Assembly (NCBI RefSeq): GCF_019880365.1
Contig: NZ_CP082271.1
Coordinates: 3,782,001 to 3,846,000 of the forward strand
DNA: 64,000 bases
Direction: 5' to 3'
Origin: Pseudomonas sp. DNDY-54
GTDB lineage: Bacteria; Pseudomonadota; Gammaproteobacteria; Pseudomonadales; Pseudomonadaceae
Under the pieces are notes generated by a model, which searched no databases, was not told where the DNA came from, and was given only the letters and a program-made list of their open reading frames with translations. A program made the translations under genes and the position numbers. Shown here in pieces: positions 55,096 to 63,329 of the stretch. How positions within the stretch are numbered: position 1 is the stretch's first letter; each line of letters begins with the position of its first letter.

Positions 55096-56612
55096 CCGGT
55101 CTGCTCCTTCAACATGAAGTCCTCCAGCATCAATCCGGCTGTGGCCTTGGCCGAACCGACGACACCTGGCACGCCTGCGCCAGGATGGGTGCCGGCGCCG
55201 ACGATATAGAGGTTGGGAATAACGTCATCACGGTTGTGCGGGCGGAACCAGGCGCTCTGGGTAAGAATCGGCTCCAGCGAAAACGCCGACCCCAGATGCG
55301 CATTGAGCTCGTCGCGGAAATCGTGCGGCGTGAAGATCCGATGGGTGACCAGATCGCCGCGCAGCCCCGGGATGTAGTGCCGCTCGAGGTACTCGAAAAT
55401 GCGGTCGCGGTATTTCGGCCCCTCCACCGCCCAGTCGATATCCGCCGTGCCCAGATGCGGCACCGGCGCCAGCACGTAGTGGCTGGCACAACCTTCCGGC
55501 GCCAGCGAGGGATCGGTGACGCAGGGCGCGTGCAGATAAAGAGAGAAATCGTCAGCCAGGGTTTCGCGCTTGAAGATCTCGTCGATCAGTTCGCGGTAGC
55601 GCGGACCGAAGCACACCGTGTGGTGTTGCAGATGCTCATGACGGCGCTTGAGGCCGAAGTGAATGACGAACAAGGACATGGAGAAGCGCATGCCGGAGAG
55701 CCGTTTAGCTTCATCGCGGCCGCGCGCCTCATGCCCGAGCAACTGCTTGTAGGTGTTGACGACATCGGCGTTGGAGGCGACCGCATCGGTATCGAAGCGA
55801 CGACCATCACCCGTGATCACGGCCTTCGCTCGGCCATCCGCCAGCTCGATCCGCGCCACCTCGGCATTGAGCTCCAGCTTGCCGCCGAGATCCTGGAACA
55901 GCCTGACCATTCCCTGCACCAGCGCACCGGTGCCGCCGCGCGGAAACCAGACACCGCCCTGGCGCTCCAACGCGTGGATCAGCGCATAGATCGATGAGGT
56001 ATCGAACGGGTTGCCGCCGACAAGCAGCGAATGGAAGGACAACGCCTGGCGCAGCCGGTCGTTCTCCACAAACTTGGCCACCATGCTGTACACGTTGCGC
56101 CAGGCTTGCAGCTTGGCCAGCTGCGGGGCGACGCCGATCATGCTGCGAAATGATAGGAAGGGCACCGTGCCGAGCTGGACGTAGCCCTCTTCGTAGACCG
56201 CGCGGGAGTAGGCGAGAAATCGCTGATAACCGGCGACATCCGCTGGGTTCAGGGCATGGATCTGCCGGTCCAGCTCGACCTGATCGTTGACGTAATCGAA
56301 GCTGTAACCGTCTTCCCAGCACAGCCGATAGAAGGGGCTGACCGGCAACAATTCAACGTAGTCGGCCATGCGCTTGCCGGCGCCGCTGAAGAGTTCTTCA
56401 AGCGCCGGCGGATCGGTGATGACCGTCGGGCCGGCATCAAAGGTAAAGCCCTGGTCGTGATAGACATAGGCGCGCCCCCCCGGCTTGTCGCGCTTTTCCA
56501 ACAGCGTGGTCTGCACACCGCTGCGCTGCAGGCGAATCGCCAGCGCCAACCCGCCGAAACCGGCGCCAATCACCACGGCCCGCTTGGGCGTCCCGCCTGT
56601 TGCCTCGTTCAT
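55092..56612 (-). CDS. crtI: Phytoene desaturase CrtI
   Basis: A 506-residue FAD enzyme that desaturates phytoene to lycopene in four steps. The FAD motif is VVIGAGFGGLALAIRLQRSG near residue 13, and the bacterial phytoene desaturase signature NLYIVGAGTHPGAGVPGV is near the C-terminus. The ATG at 56612 overlaps the crtY stop by four bases; an 81-codon upstream extension lies within crtY and was rejected. Length is as in Pantoea CrtI. Confidence 0.95.
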   Translation of the reverse strand: MNEATGGTPKRAVVIGAGFGGLALAIRLQRSGVQTTLLEKRDKPGGRAYVYHDQGFTFDAGPTVITDPPALEELFSGAGKRMADYVELLPVSPFYRLCWEDGYSFDYVNDQVELDRQIHALNPADVAGYQRFLAYSRAVYEEGYVQLGTVPFLSFRSMIGVAPQLAKLQAWRNVYSMVAKFVENDRLRQALSFHSLLVGGNPFDTSSIYALIHALERQGGVWFPRGGTGALVQGMVRLFQDLGGKLELNAEVARIELADGRAKAVITGDGRRFDTDAVASNADVVNTYKQLLGHEARGRDEAKRLSGMRFSMSLFVIHFGLKRRHEHLQHHTVCFGPRYRELIDEIFKRETLADDFSLYLHAPCVTDPSLAPEGCASHYVLAPVPHLGTADIDWAVEGPKYRDRIFEYLERHYIPGLRGDLVTHRIFTPHDFRDELNAHLGSAFSLEPILTQSAWFRPHNRDDVIPNLYIVGAGTHPGAGVPGVVGSAKATAGLMLEDFMLKEQTG

Positions 56613-57775
56613 CGTTTGTCCTTGTGGTGCAGGTTGCCGGCGGCGAGCGCACGCAGCGCTTCGCCGACCGGCACGGGAGGTTTGCCCGAGACGATGCGTA
56701 AGCGGTCCCAGGTCGTCAGGTCTGCCGCGTAAAAGCGCTGGATCAGCGGTTCGCGCAGGCGGTAGAAGCGCTGCATCACGGCCCAGCGGCGATCGGCCGG
56801 GCCAGCCATGAACAGCATGCGATTGAGCAAACGAAAGAAACCGCGCTGGCGCCATTGCGCCAGGGAATACTCGCGGATCGCTTCAAATAGGCTGGTCACG
56901 TCCCAACGATCCCGCGCGATCAGATGATCGGCCAGGCGCACCGCGTCAGGCAGCGAGTAGCCGGTGGTGGGATGAAACAAGGCGGCGGACAGACCCGTCT
57001 GCGGTACGCCGCGTGCTTCATCCCAGAATGCTGGCAGGTCACCGGAGAGCACGATGGGCAGCACGCCTTGCTCTTCACGCAGCACCTCGACGATGACCCA
57101 GCCACGGCCGCTGGCGTAGCTGACGATGTTGTCACGCAGCGTATCGAGGGCCACGGCATCGCCATCAGCGTAATAGGTGTCTTCGATCAGCAGCGTGTCG
57201 GCGCTGAGCGGCAGCACGTAGACGAAACGATAGCCGTCGTGTTGAGCGACGCTGGCGTCCATGATGATCGGCTGGGTCAGGCCATGGGGACGCTGCAGCC
57301 GCACTTCCTGGCCGAGGAATTTCTGAAAGCCCAGCGCCAGCTGCTCGGTCTGCCGCACTCCGCGCCCATCGATCACCGCGCCGGCCTGCAGGACTTCACC
57401 CGAGGCCAACCGCACGCGTTGGGGCTCCACATTTACAACGGCCGCACGTACACGCACGCCATCGCCCAGTTCAGCCATCAGGTACTGATGAAACCGTTCT
57501 GAAAAAATACTCGCGTAGCCGCTATCCAGCCGCCGATCGAGGCCCGGGAAGATCACGTCGTACCCTGGCCAGCGCATCCCCACCAAAGGCTCCAGCCAGC
57601 GATGCTGGGTCGGCGTCAGGTCGTGCTGGTGAAAGGACCAGGTATGGTTGCCGCCCAGGGTGTCGCCTTGCTCGATGATCAGCAAACGCAGGTCGGGACG
57701 CTGATGCCGCAGCCGCAGGGCCAGCAGTCCGTTGGCCAGACCGCCGCCGACGAAGATCAGGTCGGCATCAGCCAT
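56609..57775 (-). CDS. crtY: Lycopene beta-cyclase CrtY
   Basis: A 388-residue flavin-dependent cyclase that forms the two beta-ionone rings of beta-carotene. Motifs are LIFVGGGLANGLLALRLR at the N-terminus, LGGNHTWSFH, VLPLSADTLLIEDTYY and TGYSLPDAVRLADHL. It overlaps crtX by eight bases and crtI by four. The CrtY type is that of Pantoea and other proteobacteria rather than the cyanobacterial CrtL. Confidence 0.95.
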   Translation of the reverse strand: MADADLIFVGGGLANGLLALRLRHQRPDLRLLIIEQGDTLGGNHTWSFHQHDLTPTQHRWLEPLVGMRWPGYDVIFPGLDRRLDSGYASIFSERFHQYLMAELGDGVRVRAAVVNVEPQRVRLASGEVLQAGAVIDGRGVRQTEQLALGFQKFLGQEVRLQRPHGLTQPIIMDASVAQHDGYRFVYVLPLSADTLLIEDTYYADGDAVALDTLRDNIVSYASGRGWVIVEVLREEQGVLPIVLSGDLPAFWDEARGVPQTGLSAALFHPTTGYSLPDAVRLADHLIARDRWDVTSLFEAIREYSLAQWRQRGFFRLLNRMLFMAGPADRRWAVMQRFYRLREPLIQRFYAADLTTWDRLRIVSGKPPVPVGEALRALAAGNLHHKDKR

Positions 57776-59054
57776 GCTTCACCCCTTGCGTAACGGGCGA
57801 ACCAACCCCGAGTGCCTGCTCGATCAACTGCGCCGCACGTGGCGCGCCGCCTGCAGTGCGGACTTCTTCGCCCAGACCTCGCGCACGCCGTGCGAAGTCC
57901 GGTTCCCCCAACAATCGCCGCAATGCCTGCACGATGCGTCCACGGCTGGCCAAACGCGGGTCGAGCTTAAGCCCAACGCCCGCATGCACCACACGGGCTG
58001 CCACACCGGGCTGATCGAACGCGATTGGCAGTGCCAGGCTCGGCACGCCGGCCTCCAGCGCATCGAGCACGGTGTTCAGCCCGGCATGGGTGATCATCGC
58101 ATCGGCGCGGGCCAGCACCGCGCGTTGCGGGGCAAAATCGGTCACCCAGTTCGCACCGGCGTTGAGAAGTCTGCTTTCCTGACGCGGACCGAGGCGCCCA
58201 CAGTGCGCAATCAGTAGTTGCAGGTCGAGCTCCCGACAGGCCTCTGCGATCCGCTTGAACAGGCCAAAACGATCGCCTTGCAAGGTGCCCAGCGAGGCAA
58301 ATACGAACGGGCGGCTGTCCGTGATCGGCACATCGAATGACGTGTCGGCTGACGCTGTGCGTAATGGACCTACCACCTTGAAATGCGCAGGCAGCGCGGA
58401 ACGCGGGAAGTCCAGGCCGTGGATGGTCTGGCTTAACTGCAACAGCGGCGACAGGCATTCATCGAGGCGCTGCCGAGGCGGCAGACCGAACGCTGCAGCG
58501 TAACGGGCGATCACGTCAGCGTGCGCTCGCATCATTCGGTCGTAGACGCGGCTGCTGTGCAGATTCAGCTGCTCGCCCCACGGCGTGACCAGATAGCGCC
58601 AGGGCATGACGGGCAGCGGTATCCACGGTTCTCGATTGACGGGCAAGGCGCAGGCGACTGACACAAAGGGCACGCCTAGATAATCCGCCACCAGACCACC
58701 GGCAGGCTCCATCTGGTCGGCAATAACCACCTCGGCCCCAATCGCGCGGACCACGCCAGGCGCTTCCCGGCAAAACATTTCGGTCGACGCCGCCATGTCC
58801 GCAATGACCCGCCGTATACCCCAAGGACCGCCGGGCCGTGCCGCGCGATTGATCACCGCCGCGAGTGAGCCTGTCGGATTCGAGGCTGCGCCGACCTGTG
58901 CGAAGCCCAGCTGTGGGAGCTGGACCGCCGCGGCGACATCGGCCTGCTGCACAAGCGTGACCTGATGCCCACGGGCCAACAGCTCAGCGGCGATGGCCTC
59001 CATCGCGCGCAGATGGCTGTGAAACGGCAATGCGATTACCGCAAAGTGGGTCAT
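57768..59054 (-). CDS. crtX: Zeaxanthin glucosyltransferase CrtX
   Basis: A 428-residue GT1 enzyme. It begins HFAVIALPFHSHLRAMEAIA and carries the UGT donor-site region ITHAGLNTVLDALEAGVPSL. In known clusters it adds glucose from UDP-glucose to the hydroxyls of zeaxanthin. It is the second gene of the minus-strand operon, after fni, and starts 42 bases downstream of it. Hydroxyl acceptors would be supplied by CrtZ. Confidence 0.9.
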   Translation of the reverse strand: MTHFAVIALPFHSHLRAMEAIAAELLARGHQVTLVQQADVAAAVQLPQLGFAQVGAASNPTGSLAAVINRAARPGGPWGIRRVIADMAASTEMFCREAPGVVRAIGAEVVIADQMEPAGGLVADYLGVPFVSVACALPVNREPWIPLPVMPWRYLVTPWGEQLNLHSSRVYDRMMRAHADVIARYAAAFGLPPRQRLDECLSPLLQLSQTIHGLDFPRSALPAHFKVVGPLRTASADTSFDVPITDSRPFVFASLGTLQGDRFGLFKRIAEACRELDLQLLIAHCGRLGPRQESRLLNAGANWVTDFAPQRAVLARADAMITHAGLNTVLDALEAGVPSLALPIAFDQPGVAARVVHAGVGLKLDPRLASRGRIVQALRRLLGEPDFARRARGLGEEVRTAGGAPRAAQLIEQALGVGSPVTQGVKHG

Positions 59055-59096
59055 CGAACGGTACCTGGGCGGAGTCGGGCAACCTGTGAGTTGATA

Positions 59097-60146
59097 TCAG
59101 ACACTGGACGGATCGAAAGGCGGCAACAGAGGCGCTTTTGCCAGTGCTGCCAAATTCGCCGAGCCGGTGCAGAAGCAGGCAATGCGTAGCTGTTCGATTT
59201 GGGTTTGGAAGTGCTCCACCACGGCTTGTGTTCCGATCAGTGCGGCATTCAAGACCCCGGCCGCCTGACCAACCAGATCGGCGCCGAGGCGAATTGCCTT
59301 GGCCACGTCGATGCCGTCGCGTACCCCGCCGGAAGCGATTAAATGGGCGTCCGGACAGGCGCGTCTTACCGACGCGATCGCCTGTGCGCTGGGAATGCCC
59401 CATCCGGTAAATGCCTGAGCGATGGCCCGCTGCTGCGGGTCCAGCGTGCGCTCCGCTTCGACCGCTGCCCAGCTGGTACCGCCCGCGCCGGCGACATCGA
59501 TGACCGACACCCCGGCCTCAAGCAGCCGCCGTGCCACGCTTGGAGAAATGCCCGCCCCGACCTCCTTCGCCACCAGCGGCACGGGCAGACGCAAGGCCAA
59601 CGCTTCGATCGCTCGAAGCACGCCACGCCAGTCGCCGTCGCCGCCCACCTGCACGGCTTCCTGCAACGGGTTGAGGTGAATGATCAGCGCATCGGCCTCA
59701 ATCATGTCCACCGCGCGCTGCGCCTCTTCCAACCCATAGCCGACGACCAGCTGCGCGGCACCGAAATTGGCCAGCAATGGAACGGATGGCGCCAGTTGTC
59801 TCAGTTGTCGCGTCAGCCCCTGATCTGCGCCGGTTTCAAGCGCGATTCGTTGCGAGCCCACTGCCAGAGCGATACCCAGCACCTCGGCCGCCTCGGCCAA
59901 GTGCCGGTTGATCTGGGTCGCACGAGCCGCACCGCCGGTCATTGAACTGATCAGCAAGGGAGCCGACAGCGCCCTTCCAAACAACGTCGCTCGAATATCA
60001 ACGTCGTCCAGACGCAACTCCGGCACCGCACAGTGCTCGAACGTCAGGCAAGCATAGCCAGGATCTACCGAAGTGACGGCGCGACGGGGGTCGAGAACGA
60101 TATCCAGATGATCATTCTTTCGCTCCTCAATCAGTTCTCTGCTCAT
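59097..60146 (-). CDS. fni: Type 2 isopentenyl-diphosphate isomerase
   Basis: A 349-residue FMN-dependent IPP/DMAPP isomerase. Features are ERKNDHLDIVLD at the N-terminus, LLISSMTGGAARAT (FMN/substrate site), ALIIHLNPLQEAVQ and VDVAGAGGTSWAAVE. It is the first gene of the minus-strand carotenoid operon and divergent from crtE. In Pantoea clusters the same position is held by a type 2 isomerase. It would balance DMAPP and IPP from the MEP pathway for CrtE. Confidence 0.93.
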   Translation of the reverse strand: MSRELIEERKNDHLDIVLDPRRAVTSVDPGYACLTFEHCAVPELRLDDVDIRATLFGRALSAPLLISSMTGGAARATQINRHLAEAAEVLGIALAVGSQRIALETGADQGLTRQLRQLAPSVPLLANFGAAQLVVGYGLEEAQRAVDMIEADALIIHLNPLQEAVQVGGDGDWRGVLRAIEALALRLPVPLVAKEVGAGISPSVARRLLEAGVSVIDVAGAGGTSWAAVEAERTLDPQQRAIAQAFTGWGIPSAQAIASVRRACPDAHLIASGGVRDGIDVAKAIRLGADLVGQAAGVLNAALIGTQAVVEHFQTQIEQLRIACFCTGSANLAALAKAPLLPPFDPSSV

Positions 60147-60204
60147 ACGGCGCCTCGTTCGATGACCTTAGGTTGACGGATGTGGCCATTAAAAGTGCCA
60201 AGAC

Positions 60205-60220
60205 TTATACACGCTGTACA
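60205..60220. promoter_or_regulatory. TGTACA/TGTATA direct repeats in the crtE-fni divergent promoter region
   Basis: On the minus strand TGTACA-GCG-TGTATA (60220 to 60206) forms two direct six-base repeats nine bases apart. TGTAYA half-sites are reported for LitR/CarH B12-dependent light repressors of carotenoid genes. The spacing here is not the one I recall for LitR of P. putida, so this is only a candidate. The 118-base divergent gap also holds the crtE ribosome-binding site CAGGAGG. No regulator gene lies in the window. Confidence 0.35.
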
Positions 60221-60264
60221 GGTATTGTGGCGATATCTACCAAAAACCGATACAGGAGGTCATC

Positions 60265-61167
60265 ATGGCCATCGCTGTGCCGAACACGCAACACGACTTC
60301 GAACAGAGCATCCGTACGCTGCGTGCTCAGGTCGACGAAAGGCTTGACCATTGGTTGACGACGGCGCCTGCAGAGGACGTGATCGGCACCGCGATGCGCG
60401 ACGGAACCCTCGCACCAGGCAAGCGCATCCGGCCACTACTCCTGCTGTTTACGCTCAGAGATCTGCAAGGCGGGTCTGTTTCCGACACGGGGCTTGATCT
60501 TGCCTGTGCCCTGGAAATGGTGCACGCCGCGTCACTGTTCCTGGATGACTTACCGTGCATGGATAACGCCGAGCTGCGTCGCGGGCGGCCGACCATTCAT
60601 CGACAATTCGGCGAAGACGTCGCCGTACTTGGTTCGGTCGCGTTGCTCAGCCAAGCGTTCAGCATAGCCGCCTCTTCGCCGGATGTTCCTGCGCCTGTGC
60701 GAAGTCAGCTGGTGCGTATCCTTGCGCAGGCCACGGGTGCGCAGGGATTGGTCCGCGGCCAGTTTCATGATCTGCGCGAAGGGCAGCGCGCGCGCCCGCT
60801 GGATGCGATCGCGCGCACCAACCGCCTGAAGACCTGCCCACTGTTTACCGCCGCCGTGGAGTTCGCCGCCCTGATAACCGGCGCCAGTGTCAACTGCACG
60901 CGCCACCTCAACGGCTTCGCCACCGAACTGGGCCTCGCCTTTCAACTGCTGGACGATCTGGCTGACGGCCTCAGCCCACAGCAGATCGGCAAGGACACAG
61001 GCAAGGACGCCGGCAAGAGCACCGTCGTCTCGCTGCTCGGCCCCGAGGCGGCACGTCAGCACGTGGAAGAGCACCTCGCCCGTGCCGAACAGCACTTGAT
61101 CAATGCCGGCGTTGGTGATGGCTGCCTCGCGCAGCTCCTCGAGCGCTTCTGCGGCACGCCTCGATGA
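60265..61167 (+). CDS. crtE: Geranylgeranyl diphosphate synthase CrtE
   Basis: A 300-residue trans-prenyltransferase. The first aspartate-rich motif is DDLPCMDN (residues 94-101) and the second DDLAD (about 230), with GKRIRP near residue 52. A strong AGGAGG lies before the ATG at 60265. The housekeeping IspA-like alternative is possible by sequence, but location in the crt cluster and divergent arrangement with fni favour GGPP synthesis for CrtB. It is the only crt gene besides crtZ on the plus strand. Confidence 0.9.
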   Translation: MAIAVPNTQHDFEQSIRTLRAQVDERLDHWLTTAPAEDVIGTAMRDGTLAPGKRIRPLLLLFTLRDLQGGSVSDTGLDLACALEMVHAASLFLDDLPCMDNAELRRGRPTIHRQFGEDVAVLGSVALLSQAFSIAASSPDVPAPVRSQLVRILAQATGAQGLVRGQFHDLREGQRARPLDAIARTNRLKTCPLFTAAVEFAALITGASVNCTRHLNGFATELGLAFQLLDDLADGLSPQQIGKDTGKDAGKSTVVSLLGPEAARQHVEEHLARAEQHLINAGVGDGCLAQLLERFCGTPR

Positions 61168-61287
61168 AGTGGGCGCGGCCAAGGCTCAGAGCCGACCGCT
61201 GTGTCGTTCTATCACTCGAATGTATGGTGCTAGGCAGCCGTCTCGACGCCTCCTTAGACTCGGTCGCATAAAAATGGAGGAATTTTG

Positions 61288-63105
61288 ATGTCCGAGACTC
61301 TGCTCTGCCCACGCAACCTGACCTTCGAACTCTATGAGGTGCTTGATGCGGATGCGCTGACCCAGCGCGAGCGTTTCGCCGACCACAGCCGCGAAACCTT
61401 CAACGCCGCGGTAGACACCGCTCGCAGCATCGCCGAAAACCTCTTCGCGCCGCACAATCGCAAGGCCGACGAAAACGAGCCGATCTACAAGGACGGCGAA
61501 GCCATCCTGATTCCCGAGGTGAAGCCAGCGGTCGATGCCTTCATCGAAGCGGGCTTTCATAACGCGTCGCGCAGCTTCGATGACGGCGGCATGCAACTGC
61601 CGAACCTGCTGGCCCGCGCTTGCTTTGCGCATTTCCAGGCGGCCAACATTGGCACCTCCTCTTACGCCATGCTGACCATGGGCGCCTCGCACCTGATCGA
61701 GACCTTTGGTAGCGAAGAGCAGAAGCAGCGTTTCTTGCAGCCCATGCTGGACGGCCGCTTTTTCGGCACCATGGCGCTGACCGAACCCCACGCCGGCTCG
61801 TCGCTGTCCGACCTGCGCACCCGGGCTGTACCGGCCGGTGATGGCAGCTACCGGTTGAAAGGCAACAAGATCTTCATTTCCGGCGGCGACCATTCGCTGT
61901 CGGAAAACATCGTGCACATGGTTCTGGCCAAGCTGCCAGACGCCCCGCCGGGCGTGAAAGGTATCAGCCTGTTCATCGTGCCCAAGTTCCTGGTTAACGA
62001 TGACGGTTCACTGGGCGAACGCAACGACGTGATCCTGGCCGGGCTGTTCCACAAGATGGGCTGGCGCGGCACGACCTCGACCGCGCTGAACTTCGGTGAT
62101 AACGCGGGGGGCGACAACGGCGGCTGCGTAGGCTATCTCGTCGGCGAGCCGCACAAGGGCCTGTCGTACATGTTCCAGATGATGAACGAGGCGCGTATCG
62201 GCGTCGGCATGGGCGCGATCATGCTTGGCTATGCGGGCTATCTGTACTCACTGAACTACGCGCGCGAACGCCCGCAAGGTCGCTTGCCAGATGGCAAAGA
62301 CCCGGCCTCGACACCGGTGCCCATCATTCAGCACACCGACGTCAAGCGCATGCTGCTGACGCAAAAGGCCTACGTGGAAGGCGCGTTCGACCTGGGGCTG
62401 TATGCGGCGCGCCTGGTAGATGAGCAACATACCGCACCGGACGAGGAGGACCGCAAACAGGCCCTCGAACTGCTGGACCTGCTCACGCCCATCGTCAAAT
62501 CCTGGCCGTCCGAGTTCTGCCTCAAGGCCAACGACCTGGCGATCCAGATTCTCGGCGGTCATGGCTACACCCGTGAATACCCGGTCGAGCAGTATTACCG
62601 GGACAACCGGCTGAACCCGATCCATGAAGGCACCCACGGCATTCAGTCGCTTGATCTGCTCGCACGCAAACTCACGCAGAACGGTGGCGCCGGGCTGCGT
62701 CAGTTGCTCGGCCTGATCCAGGGCACCTGCAAGCGCGCGGGCGAGTTCAGTTCCCTGGATGCGCTACGCCAACCGCTGGAGCAGCTGGTGGGCAATCTGA
62801 CGGAAGTCACCCAAGCCCTATTCGGCGACCTCATGGCTGGAAAGATCAACCAGGCGCTAGCCAACTCGGCGTTGTATTTGAAGGTATTCGGTCATGCCGT
62901 GATCGGCTGGCGGTGGTTGGAACAGGCGATTCACGCCGAAACGGGGCTGGCAAAAGGCAACGCGGCGGACATCGACTTCTACCGCGGCAAGCTGCAGGCC
63001 GCACGCTACTTCCTGACCTGGGAAGTACCGAGCTGCCACCACGAACTCGCGATACTTGCCAACCGTGACGACACCTGCCTTGCCATGCAGGAGAATTGGT
63101 TCTAG
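61288..63105 (+). CDS. Acyl-CoA dehydrogenase, long form (4)
   Basis: A 605-residue acyl-CoA dehydrogenase, more distant from the three paralogues at 36-44 kb: it starts LCPRNLTFELYEVLDADAL and lacks their YKAPLRDMRF leader. It keeps MALTEPHAGSSLSDLRT, KIFISGGDHSLSENIVHMVL and the catalytic HEGTHGIQSLDLLARK. The ATG at 61288 follows GGAGGA. In P. aeruginosa the orthologue (PA5020-like) lies directly before the antiporter gene, as here. It is separated from crtE by 120 bases. Confidence 0.9.
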   Translation: MSETLLCPRNLTFELYEVLDADALTQRERFADHSRETFNAAVDTARSIAENLFAPHNRKADENEPIYKDGEAILIPEVKPAVDAFIEAGFHNASRSFDDGGMQLPNLLARACFAHFQAANIGTSSYAMLTMGASHLIETFGSEEQKQRFLQPMLDGRFFGTMALTEPHAGSSLSDLRTRAVPAGDGSYRLKGNKIFISGGDHSLSENIVHMVLAKLPDAPPGVKGISLFIVPKFLVNDDGSLGERNDVILAGLFHKMGWRGTTSTALNFGDNAGGDNGGCVGYLVGEPHKGLSYMFQMMNEARIGVGMGAIMLGYAGYLYSLNYARERPQGRLPDGKDPASTPVPIIQHTDVKRMLLTQKAYVEGAFDLGLYAARLVDEQHTAPDEEDRKQALELLDLLTPIVKSWPSEFCLKANDLAIQILGGHGYTREYPVEQYYRDNRLNPIHEGTHGIQSLDLLARKLTQNGGAGLRQLLGLIQGTCKRAGEFSSLDALRQPLEQLVGNLTEVTQALFGDLMAGKINQALANSALYLKVFGHAVIGWRWLEQAIHAETGLAKGNAADIDFYRGKLQAARYFLTWEVPSCHHELAILANRDDTCLAMQENWF

Positions 63106-63122
63106 CGCCACGCAGGGCAGCG

Positions 63123-63152
63123 CGCGCGGCCGGCATTGGCACCGGCCGCGCG
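63123..63152. repeat. Strong GC hairpin between acyl-CoA dehydrogenase 4 and nhaP2
   Basis: CGCGCGGCCGG (63123-63133) and CCGGCCGCGCG (63142-63152) form a perfect 11-bp stem with an eight-base loop, 18 bases after the stop codon. No T-run follows directly on the plus strand; a run of eight T lies further on at 63241-63248. It may serve as a terminator or an mRNA 3' end. The rest of the 224-base gap shows no gene. Confidence 0.6.
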
Positions 63153-63329
63153 GCGCGCCTCCTCCTTGCAGCATCTCCCGCCATAGTGCGCCGCGCTGGC
63201 ATCCGCCTGCCGCCCGCAGCATGTCGTCAGTGCCGCCAGCTTTTTTTTGACAGCTCGCCAAATCAGCAGGTTAGAATCGCTGGCATGCACCCTGCATGAC
63301 ATCAGCGGCACTGACCTCGGAGAGCGCGT

